Of a stretch of 24,471 bases of DNA, positions 7,969 through 14,542 are shown one piece after another. The DNA lies in contig CABQCC010000010.1 in the NCBI GenBank assembly GCA_902462495.1, positions 1 through 24,471 of the forward strand. The letters run 5' to 3'. Source of the DNA: an uncultured Eubacterium sp. (GTDB lineage Bacteria > Bacillota > Clostridia > Oscillospirales > Acutalibacteraceae). Made by a program: the position numbers and the translations under genes. The notes beneath the pieces were generated by a model. The model made no database searches. It had not been told where the DNA came from and worked only from the letters and a program-made list of their open reading frames with translations. Positions within the stretch are counted from its first letter, which is position 1. Each line of letters starts with the position of its first letter.

Positions 7969-8346
7969 ATGACTGAAACATTATTTGAACAATTCGGCGG
8001 TACATATATCAAGCAAGGCGATTATCTTTTGCCAAATTTAACTTTACCGGCGGAAGAAGAAATAGGCAACATTGGCGTTTGGGCAACGAGGCATAAACGA
8101 CATTTGAAACAACATCACAAAGTGCTTTATTACAATTTGCTCACAAGTGGTAAAATGAACAGTTACCTTGCTGAAATTGAGCAGCAAGCACAACAGCTTT
8201 TTCTCCGGCTGGTAAAAGAACTTGCCGAGAAAGAAAATGTAACCGAAAAACTTAAAGCAAACGATATGTTGTTGTGGGTGCAGAAAATGAATAACATCCG
8301 CAACAGAGCAAGAGAAATAGTGAATAACGAAGTCATATATGTATAA
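7969..8346 (+). CDS. tnpV: TnpV-family transposon-encoded protein
   Basis: A 125-residue protein recognised as TnpV, an accessory protein first known from the Tn4451-type mobilizable transposons of clostridia. The N-terminal block FEQFGGTYIKQGDYLLPNLT, followed by LPAEEEIGNIGVWATRHKRHLK, is characteristic, as is the C-terminal WVQKMNNIRNRAREIVNNEV. Its length is normal for the family. The molecular function is not well defined; an excisionase-like role in element mobility has been suggested for the family. ATG at 7969 follows AAAGGAGG at a good distance. The gene sits between two exact 28-bp repeats and ends in its own terminator, so it looks like a self-contained cassette. Confidence 0.85.
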   Translation: MTETLFEQFGGTYIKQGDYLLPNLTLPAEEEIGNIGVWATRHKRHLKQHHKVLYYNLLTSGKMNSYLAEIEQQAQQLFLRLVKELAEKENVTEKLKANDMLLWVQKMNNIRNRAREIVNNEVIYV

Positions 8347-8360
8347 AAACAATCGTTTGT

Positions 8361-8388
8361 ATCAAACGAATATAACGAACATAACGAA
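8361..8388. repeat. 28-bp direct repeat, copy 2
   Basis: Exact second copy of 7782-7809, starting 15 bases after the tnpV stop. The distance between copies is 579 bases, so the repeated interval contains tnpV and its leader. Sequence beyond the 28 bases differs on both sides. Confidence 0.85.
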
Positions 8389-8406
8389 TACACCAAACGA
8401 AAAATC

Positions 8407-8449
8407 AGCGCTAACTTTGAATGCAAATTCATCGTTGGCGCTATTTTTT
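8407..8449 (+). terminator. Terminator after tnpV
   Basis: AGCGCTAAC (8407-8415) pairs with GTTGGCGCT (8434-8442), nine pairs including one T-G, followed by ATTTTTTAC. The loop is long (18 bases), but the stem and T-run are typical of intrinsic termination. Confidence 0.65.
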
Positions 8450-8463
8450 ACTTTTATAGCTGT

Positions 8464-8490
8464 TCCAAAGTATCAATTTGATACTTTGGA
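8464..8490. repeat. Palindrome A upstream of AlbA_2 gene
   Basis: A perfect 27-base palindrome: TCCAAAGTATCAA, a central T, then TTGATACTTTGGA. It resembles the palindrome at 10568-10596, which carries GC in place of AT in both arms. The pair bracket the AlbA_2-ATPase and Fic genes. It may be a regulator-binding site, a hairpin, or the end of a small cassette. Confidence 0.75.
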
Positions 8491-8541
8491 GACTCTGAAA
8501 TGATAATTTGAAATACTTTCGTTATTTATTCGCCAAACGGA

Positions 8542-8555
8542 AGTGAATATTCACT
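8542..8555. promoter_or_regulatory. Operator-like palindrome AGTGAA-TA-TTCACT
   Basis: A perfect 14-base palindrome located 18 bases upstream of the -35 box at 8574, followed by a half site TTCACT at 8561-8566. It matches the palindrome at 7745-7758 except for the two central bases. The position suits repression or activation of the AlbA_2 gene promoter. Confidence 0.45.
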
Positions 8556-8573
8556 GAATTTTCACTTTGTCCA

Positions 8574-8601
8574 TTGACAAAGAGATAAAAATGGGTATAA
8601 T
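8574..8601 (+). promoter_or_regulatory. Sigma-A type promoter for the AlbA_2 gene
   Basis: Consensus TTGACA (8574-8579) and TATAAT (8596-8601) with a 16-base spacer, 40 bases before the ATG at 8642. Both boxes match the consensus fully. Confidence 0.75.
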
Positions 8602-8641
8602 TATAATCGTAGAACTATAATTTATTTGGAGGAACACCGAT

Positions 8642-9934
8642 ATGAATTTTGAAACGGAAAACATTGAATTCAAATCCGGATTCACCGAAGAAATATATAA
8701 AGAGGTCATTGCATTTGCAAATACGGACGGAGGCGTTTTGTATATCGGCATTGATAATGACGGAAACGCTGTCGGCTTGAACAATGTTGATGACGAATAT
8801 ACTCGTATTACTAACGGAATTCGTGACGCTATTCTTCCCGATGTTACAATGTTTGTGAAATACACTATTCAGGAAAACAAGGTCGTTCGTATTACAATCA
8901 GCGAGGGTACGAATAAGCCGTACTACTTGCGCTCTAAAGGATTGAAACCAAACGGTGTTTATGTCAGACAAGGCACTTCAAGCGTGCAGGCATCAAGCGA
9001 ACAAATCCGCCAAATGATTAAGGACAGCGACGGAGACGATTTTGAATCAATGCGTTCAATTGAGCAAGAATTGACTTTCACTTCTGCCGCTGCTGCGTTT
9101 GAGAGTTATGGCGTTGATTTTTCACAAGAAAAATACTTGGCTCTCGGTATGGTTCATAAAAATGATGGATTGTTTACCAATTTAGCACTGCTTATGTCAG
9201 ACCAATGTCAGCATTCAATCAAAGTTGCCGTATTTGGAGATGACGAAAATACTACTTTTAAGGATAACCGGGAATTCAAAGGCTCGATATTTAAGCAAAT
9301 TGATGAAGCCTTTCGATATATTATGCTAAGCAATCGCACATCTTCTGTTTTCAAAGGTCTTGAACGCATAGATAAATCCGATTATCCCGAAGCTGCTCTG
9401 CGTGAGGCGTTGCTCAATTCAGTTGTTCATCGTGATTACAGTTACAGCGGAAGTATAATTATCAATATCAATGATAATCAGATGGAATTTGTATCTATCG
9501 GCGGACTTCTTCCCGGTTTAACGGCTGACGATATTCGCAGCGGTATTTCTCAGCCGAGAAACAAAAATCTTGCCGAAGTGTTTCACCGCTTAAAACTTAT
9601 TGAAGCCTACGGAACTGGCATACGAAGAATTTATAAATTGTATGAAAATTGTTCCGTTCAACCTTGTATTGAGGTGACACATAACACATTCAAAATGATT
9701 TTGCCGAATATGAGTGTTGCCGAGCCGTTGGCTGCCAAGACTTATTTAACACCGCAAAAGGAACAAATTCTTGATTTTATTTCTAAAAACGGGCAAATCA
9801 CAGAAGCGGAAATTATGGAATTGCTCGGTGTAAAAAGAACAAGAGCTTACACACTTGCAAAACAGATGTGCGATGAAAACTTGATTGTCTCAGTCGGCAG
9901 AGGCGTGAATAAAAAATATATAGCACAGGGTTGA
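8642..9934 (+). CDS. AlbA_2 (Schlafen-type) domain protein with GHKL-like ATPase and winged helix
   Basis: A 430-residue protein of the COG2865 type, usually described as a predicted transcriptional regulator with a putative DNA-binding domain. The AlbA_2 domain covers about residues 5-125, with ENIEFKSGFTEEIYKEVIAF, then ANTDGGVLYIGIDNDG, and ends in VYVRQGTSS. The HATPase_c_4-like region (about 255-345) shows ALREALLNSVVHRDYS (N-box), VSIGGLLPG and EAYGTGIRRI. A C-terminal winged helix (about 368-425) contains TEAEIMELLGVKRTRAYTLA. The ribosome binding site GGAGG precedes the ATG, under a strong promoter with an upstream palindrome, which suggests autoregulation. The Fic gene begins four bases after the stop. 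Whether it regulates Fic or is an effector itself is not known. Confidence 0.85.
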   Translation: MNFETENIEFKSGFTEEIYKEVIAFANTDGGVLYIGIDNDGNAVGLNNVDDEYTRITNGIRDAILPDVTMFVKYTIQENKVVRITISEGTNKPYYLRSKGLKPNGVYVRQGTSSVQASSEQIRQMIKDSDGDDFESMRSIEQELTFTSAAAAFESYGVDFSQEKYLALGMVHKNDGLFTNLALLMSDQCQHSIKVAVFGDDENTTFKDNREFKGSIFKQIDEAFRYIMLSNRTSSVFKGLERIDKSDYPEAALREALLNSVVHRDYSYSGSIIININDNQMEFVSIGGLLPGLTADDIRSGISQPRNKNLAEVFHRLKLIEAYGTGIRRIYKLYENCSVQPCIEVTHNTFKMILPNMSVAEPLAAKTYLTPQKEQILDFISKNGQITEAEIMELLGVKRTRAYTLAKQMCDENLIVSVGRGVNKKYIAQG

Positions 9935-9938
9935 ATAA

Positions 9939-10544
9939 ATGACATTAAACAATAAGTTAAGTATCGCCGATTCAGACGAACTTGCCCGTGCAGAAGAACG
10001 AATCAGCAAGAAAAAGGCTGCTGAATTATTTGATTGCAAACTGCTTGATTCATTTCCAGCCGGTAAATTCGCAACATTGTAGGCAATTCATAAGTATTTG
10101 TTTGAAGATATTTATGACTTTGCCGGAAAAATTCGCACGGTCAATATAGCAAAAGGGGATTTCCGCTTTGCGCCTTTGATCTATTTACAAGCGGCACTCG
10201 AAAATATCGATAAAATGCCACAATCAAACTTTGACGAGATAGTGGAAAAGTATGTTGAAATGAAAATTGCCCACCCATTTCGTGAAGGCAACGGTCGCAG
10301 CGCCCGCATATGGCTCGACCACATCTTGAAAAACGAAATCGGCAAGATTGTGGATTGGAGTAAAGTTGATAAAGAGGACTATCTGCTTGCTATGGAGCGT
10401 AGCCCGATTAAAGATGTTGAAATCAAAGTGTTATTAAAAGGTGCCTTTTCTGACAAAATTAACAGCCGTGAGGTCTATGTAAACGGCATAGACCAAAGTT
10501 ATTACTATGAAGGATTTACAGCCTTTAAAACGGAAAATTTGTAA
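9939..10544 (+). pseudogene. Fic-family AMP transferase, interrupted by an in-frame amber codon
   Basis: Reading from ATG 9939 gives 202 codons of a small Fic protein, with one TAG at codon 48 (10080-10082) where the flanking sequence (FATL, then AIHKYLF) needs a sense codon; CAG or AAG would each be one change away. Fic proteins transfer AMP to target proteins. The catalytic motif HPFREGNGRSAR is intact at residues 112-123, and SYYYEG at 187-192 fits the S/T-x-x-x-E-G inhibitory helix of single-domain class III Fic enzymes. Downstream translation from TTG 10098 would give a 148-residue protein that has the core motif but loses the first helices. TAG is a normal stop elsewhere in the window, for example at 13255 and 22995, so reassignment is unlikely. 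Recent loss is the simplest view. Confidence 0.8.
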
Positions 10545-10546
10545 AA

Positions 10547-10559
10547 TTCCAAAGTGCCA
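10547..10559. repeat. Half site of palindrome B
   Basis: TTCCAAAGTGCCA is the same as the left arm of the palindrome beginning at 10568, 21 bases further on. It follows the Fic stop by two bases. Confidence 0.6.
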
Positions 10560-10567
10560 TTATAGAG

Positions 10568-10596
10568 TTCCAAAGTGCCAAATTGGCACTTTGGAA
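10568..10596. repeat. Palindrome B downstream of Fic gene
   Basis: A perfect 29-base palindrome: TTCCAAAGTGCCAA, a central A, then TTGGCACTTTGGAA. Compared with palindrome A (8464-8490), positions AT become GC in the left arm and AT become GC in the right arm, so pairing is kept. It separates the AlbA_2/Fic pair from the defence operon. No T-run follows, so a plain terminator role is weak. Confidence 0.75.
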
Positions 10597-10666
10597 AGTC
10601 CATCAGAAACATAAAACAGCAAGTGTGGAATTTTAAGTTTGATTTAATGAAAAAGAGGTATTGGTT

Positions 10667-11572
10667 ATGAATTTGAAAACATTATCTTCGGAAGGTAAAA
10701 TTGCATATTTGATTAAACCTATTTTGAAGGTGTTACAAGAGGCAGGCGGACAGTTGGAGCGTTCAGAAATCAAAGAGCGCATTGCTGATTTTGATGACCA
10801 AATTGCTGAATACTCTGTGCTTGAAAAGAAATCAAAGCAGACAGGCAATACATACAAAGAATTTAATTTTAAATTTAACTTTGCTATTAAAGACTTGTTT
10901 TTCAACGATTTGTTGACCTATACAAATTCATCCCCTATCACTTTGACTGATAAAGGTTTGTATCTTGATGTTGATAAATTGGATGTTCAAAAAGAGATTA
11001 TTGAACCATCAAAGAAACATTGGGAAGAGTTAAGTAAAAACAACAAAAAGAATAAAGTTGTTGATATAAACGATAGCGAAGAAGAAACACAAGCCGAAGA
11101 AAAAATTAAAGATGATTTCAAAGATTCGCTGCTTGATGCCATTGCAAAAATGTCCCCAAAAAAGTTTGAGGCTTTTTCCAGAGCATTGCTCAATCGTATG
11201 GGTGTTGAATTTACCGAAAAAGGCGTTCAAATCAGCAATGATGGCGGTATAGATGGCTACGGTTATCATATTGATGCCAACGATTTTAGAACAACAAGGG
11301 TTGTTATTCAGTGTAAAAGATATAACGCAGCTGCCGTATCAGAACCTGAAATCAATCAATTCTTAGGCGCTATGAATAAGTATCAAGCGGACTACGGCGT
11401 GTTTATTACCAACGGCAGATTTACCAATGCCGCCAAAACAGCCGCAAGAGAAGGCTCTCCCATTACGCTAATTGACGGCAACGAGTTAGTAAGGCTCGTT
11501 ATAAGGTATGAGTTGTACATAACGCCGGTCAAAACCTATGTGTTGGACGAGTTTTACAATACGGAGGAATGA
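10667..11572 (+). CDS. Mrr-type restriction endonuclease
   Basis: A 301-residue protein with the Mrr layout. An N-terminal winged-helix domain (about residues 8-105, IKPILKVLQEAGGQL... ITLTDKGLYL) is followed by a charged linker (120-150) and a C-terminal Mrr catalytic domain of the PD-(D/E)XK fold. MSPKKFEAFSRALLNRMG (162-179), GGID with Asp196, and VVIQCKRY with Gln215 and Lys217 are the usual active-site blocks. Relatives cut methylated DNA (type IV restriction), probably acting on modified invading DNA in the cytoplasm. ATG 10667 is preferred over TTG 10661 because AGAGGT stands seven bases upstream. The stop overlaps the next start (ATGA), implying coupled translation with the HEPN-like gene. 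It opens the defence operon. Confidence 0.88.
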   Translation: MNLKTLSSEGKIAYLIKPILKVLQEAGGQLERSEIKERIADFDDQIAEYSVLEKKSKQTGNTYKEFNFKFNFAIKDLFFNDLLTYTNSSPITLTDKGLYLDVDKLDVQKEIIEPSKKHWEELSKNNKKNKVVDINDSEEETQAEEKIKDDFKDSLLDAIAKMSPKKFEAFSRALLNRMGVEFTEKGVQISNDGGIDGYGYHIDANDFRTTRVVIQCKRYNAAAVSEPEINQFLGAMNKYQADYGVFITNGRFTNAAKTAAREGSPITLIDGNELVRLVIRYELYITPVKTYVLDEFYNTEE

Positions 11573-12438
11573 ATTTGAGTATACTTTCGTTTATTGAAAA
11601 GCAAACGATTTGTCGCTTATTTGGCATAACTGATGGTTTTATATTTAAGTTTTGGTGTGATAACGGAAATCATAATAAGAGCATCACAAAGGATTTGATA
11701 TTAGAATCTTGCGGAATAAATATCTTTGAAAATGAGGAATATAAAAATCTATCACAACAAAAATGTGTTCAAAAAATTTGGGACGAGTGTAGTCCTCAAG
11801 TAGTTGCAAAACTTCTAAAATCATTATCTGAATACTTTTGCTTTAAAATGGGAACTAATTGGTGGTCTGATGAGGATAATTATGATTATCAACAGGTTCA
11901 AAAGATTATTGAAAGATTAGAATCCTTGCCAAGTGTCGAACTTCCAAAAGAAGATAACATTAAAAATCTAAAAATTCTTTTTGAAGATATTGAATTAAAT
12001 ATAAAAAATGACAAACCGGAATTAGTGATTGATAGACTTCACACTTTTACAACTGAATATCTTAGAAATTTATGTCATACTCATAACATCAACACTGTAG
12101 ACGATAAAGGGAAAGAATACCCCCTTCACTCACTTGTTGGAATGTTGAAGAAATGGTATGTTGATAACAATTATTTTGATTCTGAGTTTGCCGTTGTTGC
12201 TATCCAGAATTCAATTAATTTGTTTGATAAGTATAACAGCCTTCGCAATGACAATAGTGCTGCACATCCTAATAATTTATTATCAAAAGCAGAAGCAGAA
12301 TATGCAGTTAGAATTATTGCTAACACATTAACCTTTATCGATAAATGTGAGAAAAGCAAAGTTGAAAAAGTGCAAACGCTTCCTTGGGAAGGTGGTGTTT
12401 TATACCTTAACCCTGATGAAATTGACCTGCCATTTTAA
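11569..12438 (+). CDS. Abortive-infection-like HEPN protein (Abi_C type)
   Basis: A 289-residue protein. The C-terminal half (about 150-260) resembles the Abi_C domain found at the end of abortive-infection proteins: helices LRNLCHTHNI and YPLHSLVGMLKKW, then LRNDNSAAHPNNLLSKAEAE. Arg226 and His233 form an R-x6-H motif, which is the signature of HEPN RNases, so cleavage of cellular RNA during infection is a reasonable inference. The N-terminal half is not recognised. The ATG at 11569 overlaps the Mrr stop, but GGAGG ends only one base before it; the in-frame TTG at 11575 has a seven-base spacing and may be the true start. It could work with Mrr as a two-gene unit or be an independent system. 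Confidence 0.7.
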   Translation: MNLSILSFIEKQTICRLFGITDGFIFKFWCDNGNHNKSITKDLILESCGINIFENEEYKNLSQQKCVQKIWDECSPQVVAKLLKSLSEYFCFKMGTNWWSDEDNYDYQQVQKIIERLESLPSVELPKEDNIKNLKILFEDIELNIKNDKPELVIDRLHTFTTEYLRNLCHTHNINTVDDKGKEYPLHSLVGMLKKWYVDNNYFDSEFAVVAIQNSINLFDKYNSLRNDNSAAHPNNLLSKAEAEYAVRIIANTLTFIDKCEKSKVEKVQTLPWEGGVLYLNPDEIDLPF

Positions 12439-12495
12439 TTAAATTTCTTAATAAGATTGATTAACAAGAAGAAAAGTTAATGAGAGGAATACATA

Positions 12496-13257
12496 ATGAA
12501 AAAACAATACAAGCAAGAAATTCGATATTTGTATTCGTTAATTAACTCTGTTGAATATCCATCAAATGCATTTACTATCATCCAGAGTGACGGGAAGTAT
12601 ATTTTTGGCATAACTTCGGCTCCATGTAAAGAATCGCCGCTTTCTAAAGTTCTTGAATATAAAACAATTTCTGACACATTATGTGATTTAGATGAAAAAG
12701 TTAAATTATCTTTAAAAATGGCAATAAAGAGCAGCTATTCGCATTATGTTTTTAAGAATTTTAAAATGTTAAAAAAGCCAAAGGGAAAAGAACTGCTTGC
12801 ATATTACTATATCGAAAATGCCGCTTTTCGCACCTCGAGTATGTGGGATGCGCTTGCTCAACTCTATAGAATTAAATATGATATTGATATAGATTTTAAT
12901 AGGGTAAATTATAAGAAAATATTTAACCCCTCAAAGGCATTTTGTGCCAAATTCAAAAGTAATGCTCAAATAATTCACGATTACATCAACGAAAAGGATA
13001 ATACCGACTGCGAAGGTGTTTGGGAAGGAAACCATGCTTTTATTGATGAATACAGAAATAAAATGACACATAGAAATTCACCTAATGTCGCAGTTGCCAG
13101 CAATCTTGATTTTAATTTAAAATGCCATCCCACTTTCGTTTTGAAAAGGTTGGTTGAAGATTACGCACAGGTCTTTTACTTCATTAACAATATTTTAAAT
13201 GAAGCGATGGAAGAGAGCTGTCAAATTTTTGACGAGACTTTTAAAATAACAATTTAG
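12496..13257 (+). CDS. Cthe_2314-like HEPN domain protein
   Basis: A 253-residue protein, unlike its HEPN neighbour in sequence. The conserved region begins at ENAAFRTSSMWDALAQLYR (residues 107-125) and continues to HAFIDEYRNKMTHRNSP (180-196). Arg187 and His192 make a canonical R-x4-H HEPN motif. This fits the HEPN_Cthe2314 family, predicted RNases in toxin or defence settings. The N-terminal 100 residues are unrecognised. A ribosome binding site GAGAGGAA lies before the ATG. It is 57 bases after the previous gene and ten before the membrane protein gene, so it may belong functionally with the membrane/TIR genes downstream or act alone. Confidence 0.7.
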   Translation: MKKQYKQEIRYLYSLINSVEYPSNAFTIIQSDGKYIFGITSAPCKESPLSKVLEYKTISDTLCDLDEKVKLSLKMAIKSSYSHYVFKNFKMLKKPKGKELLAYYYIENAAFRTSSMWDALAQLYRIKYDIDIDFNRVNYKKIFNPSKAFCAKFKSNAQIIHDYINEKDNTDCEGVWEGNHAFIDEYRNKMTHRNSPNVAVASNLDFNLKCHPTFVLKRLVEDYAQVFYFINNILNEAMEESCQIFDETFKITI

Positions 13258-13267
13258 GAGTAGTTAT

Positions 13268-13702
13268 ATGAAACCAAACGAAAAACACTTAGAGTTTATA
13301 CAAAACAACATTACAAGAATGAATCAGTGTTCTTTTCAGATGAAAGGCTGGGCGATTACTTTGGCATCTGCACTGATTGCGGTGTTTGTGTCAACAATTT
13401 CGGAAAACAATTTCGGAAATAAAATCTATATCTATGCCTCTATCGTTTCAACATTCTTGTTTTGGTGTTTGGATTCGCTTTATTTGTCAAAGGAACGAAA
13501 GTTTATCGGCATTTATAATGACTTAATTGGCACCAGCAATGGAAAAAATCAAAATCCAATAGCAATTAAGGACTATGAAATCCCTCTGAATAAATACAAA
13601 GGATGGAAATACTGCATCATTAGAGCCATGTTGCTTCCATCAGAAATTATATTTTATGGCGCAATAATAATCGGACTATTCATTTTTTGCAAAGTTATCT
13701 AA
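13268..13702 (+). CDS. Small three-helix membrane protein, putative effector paired with TIR gene
   Basis: A 144-residue protein with three hydrophobic segments at about residues 27-44, 52-72 and 120-142. The N-terminal part (NEKHLEFIQNNITRMNQCSF, then QMKGWAI leading into helix 1) and the loop YLSKERKFIGIYNDL after helix 2 look like a conserved family seen next to TIR-domain genes in bacterial defence regions; this is recalled from context, not proven here. A cytoplasmic soluble loop of about 45 residues lies between helices 2 and 3. It starts ten bases after the HEPN gene and ends 17 bases before the TIR gene. A role as a membrane-acting effector triggered by a TIR-made signal is an inference. 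No enzyme motif is visible. Confidence 0.6.
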   Translation: MKPNEKHLEFIQNNITRMNQCSFQMKGWAITLASALIAVFVSTISENNFGNKIYIYASIVSTFLFWCLDSLYLSKERKFIGIYNDLIGTSNGKNQNPIAIKDYEIPLNKYKGWKYCIIRAMLLPSEIIFYGAIIIGLFIFCKVI

Positions 13703-13719
13703 TGTGAGGTGATGAAATA

Positions 13720-14538
13720 ATGTTTGCAAAGTTTAATTATTCTCCATCAGGTGCTTTTTATAACGGCGTAATTAACCATTTTTACACAAAAGGGAATGAG
13801 CTTTTTGCGGCTCACGAAAAGGAAGTGCAAGACTGTCTTTCTGATTATATTTCAGAAGATGGAGTAATAAATGGAACAGATTTAAAAGAACACTGGTTTT
13901 CGATTTCCAAAAAAGATATCTTTATATCTCACTCACACAAAGATATAAATAAGGTCAAAGCCTTTGCCGGATGGCTATATGATTGTTTTGGATTAGAAGC
14001 TTTTATTGACTCTTGCTCGTGGGGATATTGTGATGACTTGTTAAATAAGATAGATAAAAAATATTGTTATCGACCAAAAACTAATACATATGACTATCAG
14101 CTAAGAAATTATACAACCAGTCATGTACATATGATGCTTTCTACTGCATTAACTGAAATGATTGACAACACTGAATGCATCATTTTCTTCGATACTCCAC
14201 AATCTATTAATATGGCTGATGAATTGAAAAAGATAGAAAAGAAAAGCAAAAAAGAAACCACACTTTCCCCCTGGATTTATCACGAACTATCTATGACCAC
14301 TATGTTAAGGGAAAGGCAACCAAGAAAAGCCATATCTGAAAGTACACATTTTCAACATTCGTCAATACGAGACAGTATTGCTATTGAATATGATGTAAGC
14401 AAGGCTTTATCGGGAATGACAACTTTGTCAGATATCCAACTCCAACAGTGGAATGAAAATTGGAGTAAACGACCAATAAAAGTTCCTGAAGAAGCCCTTG
14501 ACGAATTATATAAAATTGTTTTCCCGAAAGGACAATGA
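13720..14538 (+). CDS. TIR-domain protein
   Basis: A 272-residue soluble protein. The TIR domain begins at KKDIFISHSHKD (residues 64-75, the usual first strand and box 1) and continues through FAGWLYDCFGLEAFIDSCSWG. A later block, SPWIYHELSMTTML, places Glu189 where TIR NADases carry the catalytic glutamate in the W-x-x-x-E context. Bacterial TIR enzymes cleave NAD+ either to deplete it or to make cyclic ADP-ribose-type signals. The N-terminal 60 residues and the C-terminal tail (about 200-272) are not recognised. GAGGTGA precedes the ATG. With the small membrane protein immediately upstream it forms a likely two-gene unit, comparable in logic to Thoeris-type signalling, though it is not a recognised Thoeris set. 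Confidence 0.8.
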   Translation: MFAKFNYSPSGAFYNGVINHFYTKGNELFAAHEKEVQDCLSDYISEDGVINGTDLKEHWFSISKKDIFISHSHKDINKVKAFAGWLYDCFGLEAFIDSCSWGYCDDLLNKIDKKYCYRPKTNTYDYQLRNYTTSHVHMMLSTALTEMIDNTECIIFFDTPQSINMADELKKIEKKSKKETTLSPWIYHELSMTTMLRERQPRKAISESTHFQHSSIRDSIAIEYDVSKALSGMTTLSDIQLQQWNENWSKRPIKVPEEALDELYKIVFPKGQ

Positions 14539-14542
14539 AAAA

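Noticed and set aside
10080..10082. TAG in the Fic gene as a reassigned or read-through codon
   Set aside because: TAG ends other intact genes in the window (13255-13257, 22995-22997), and no recoding structure is evident; a plain nonsense mutation is simpler.
13720..14538. Calling the TIR gene a Thoeris system
   Set aside because: No ThsA-like SIR2/SLOG or Macro-domain effector is present; the neighbour is a small membrane protein, so only a loose functional analogy is justified.
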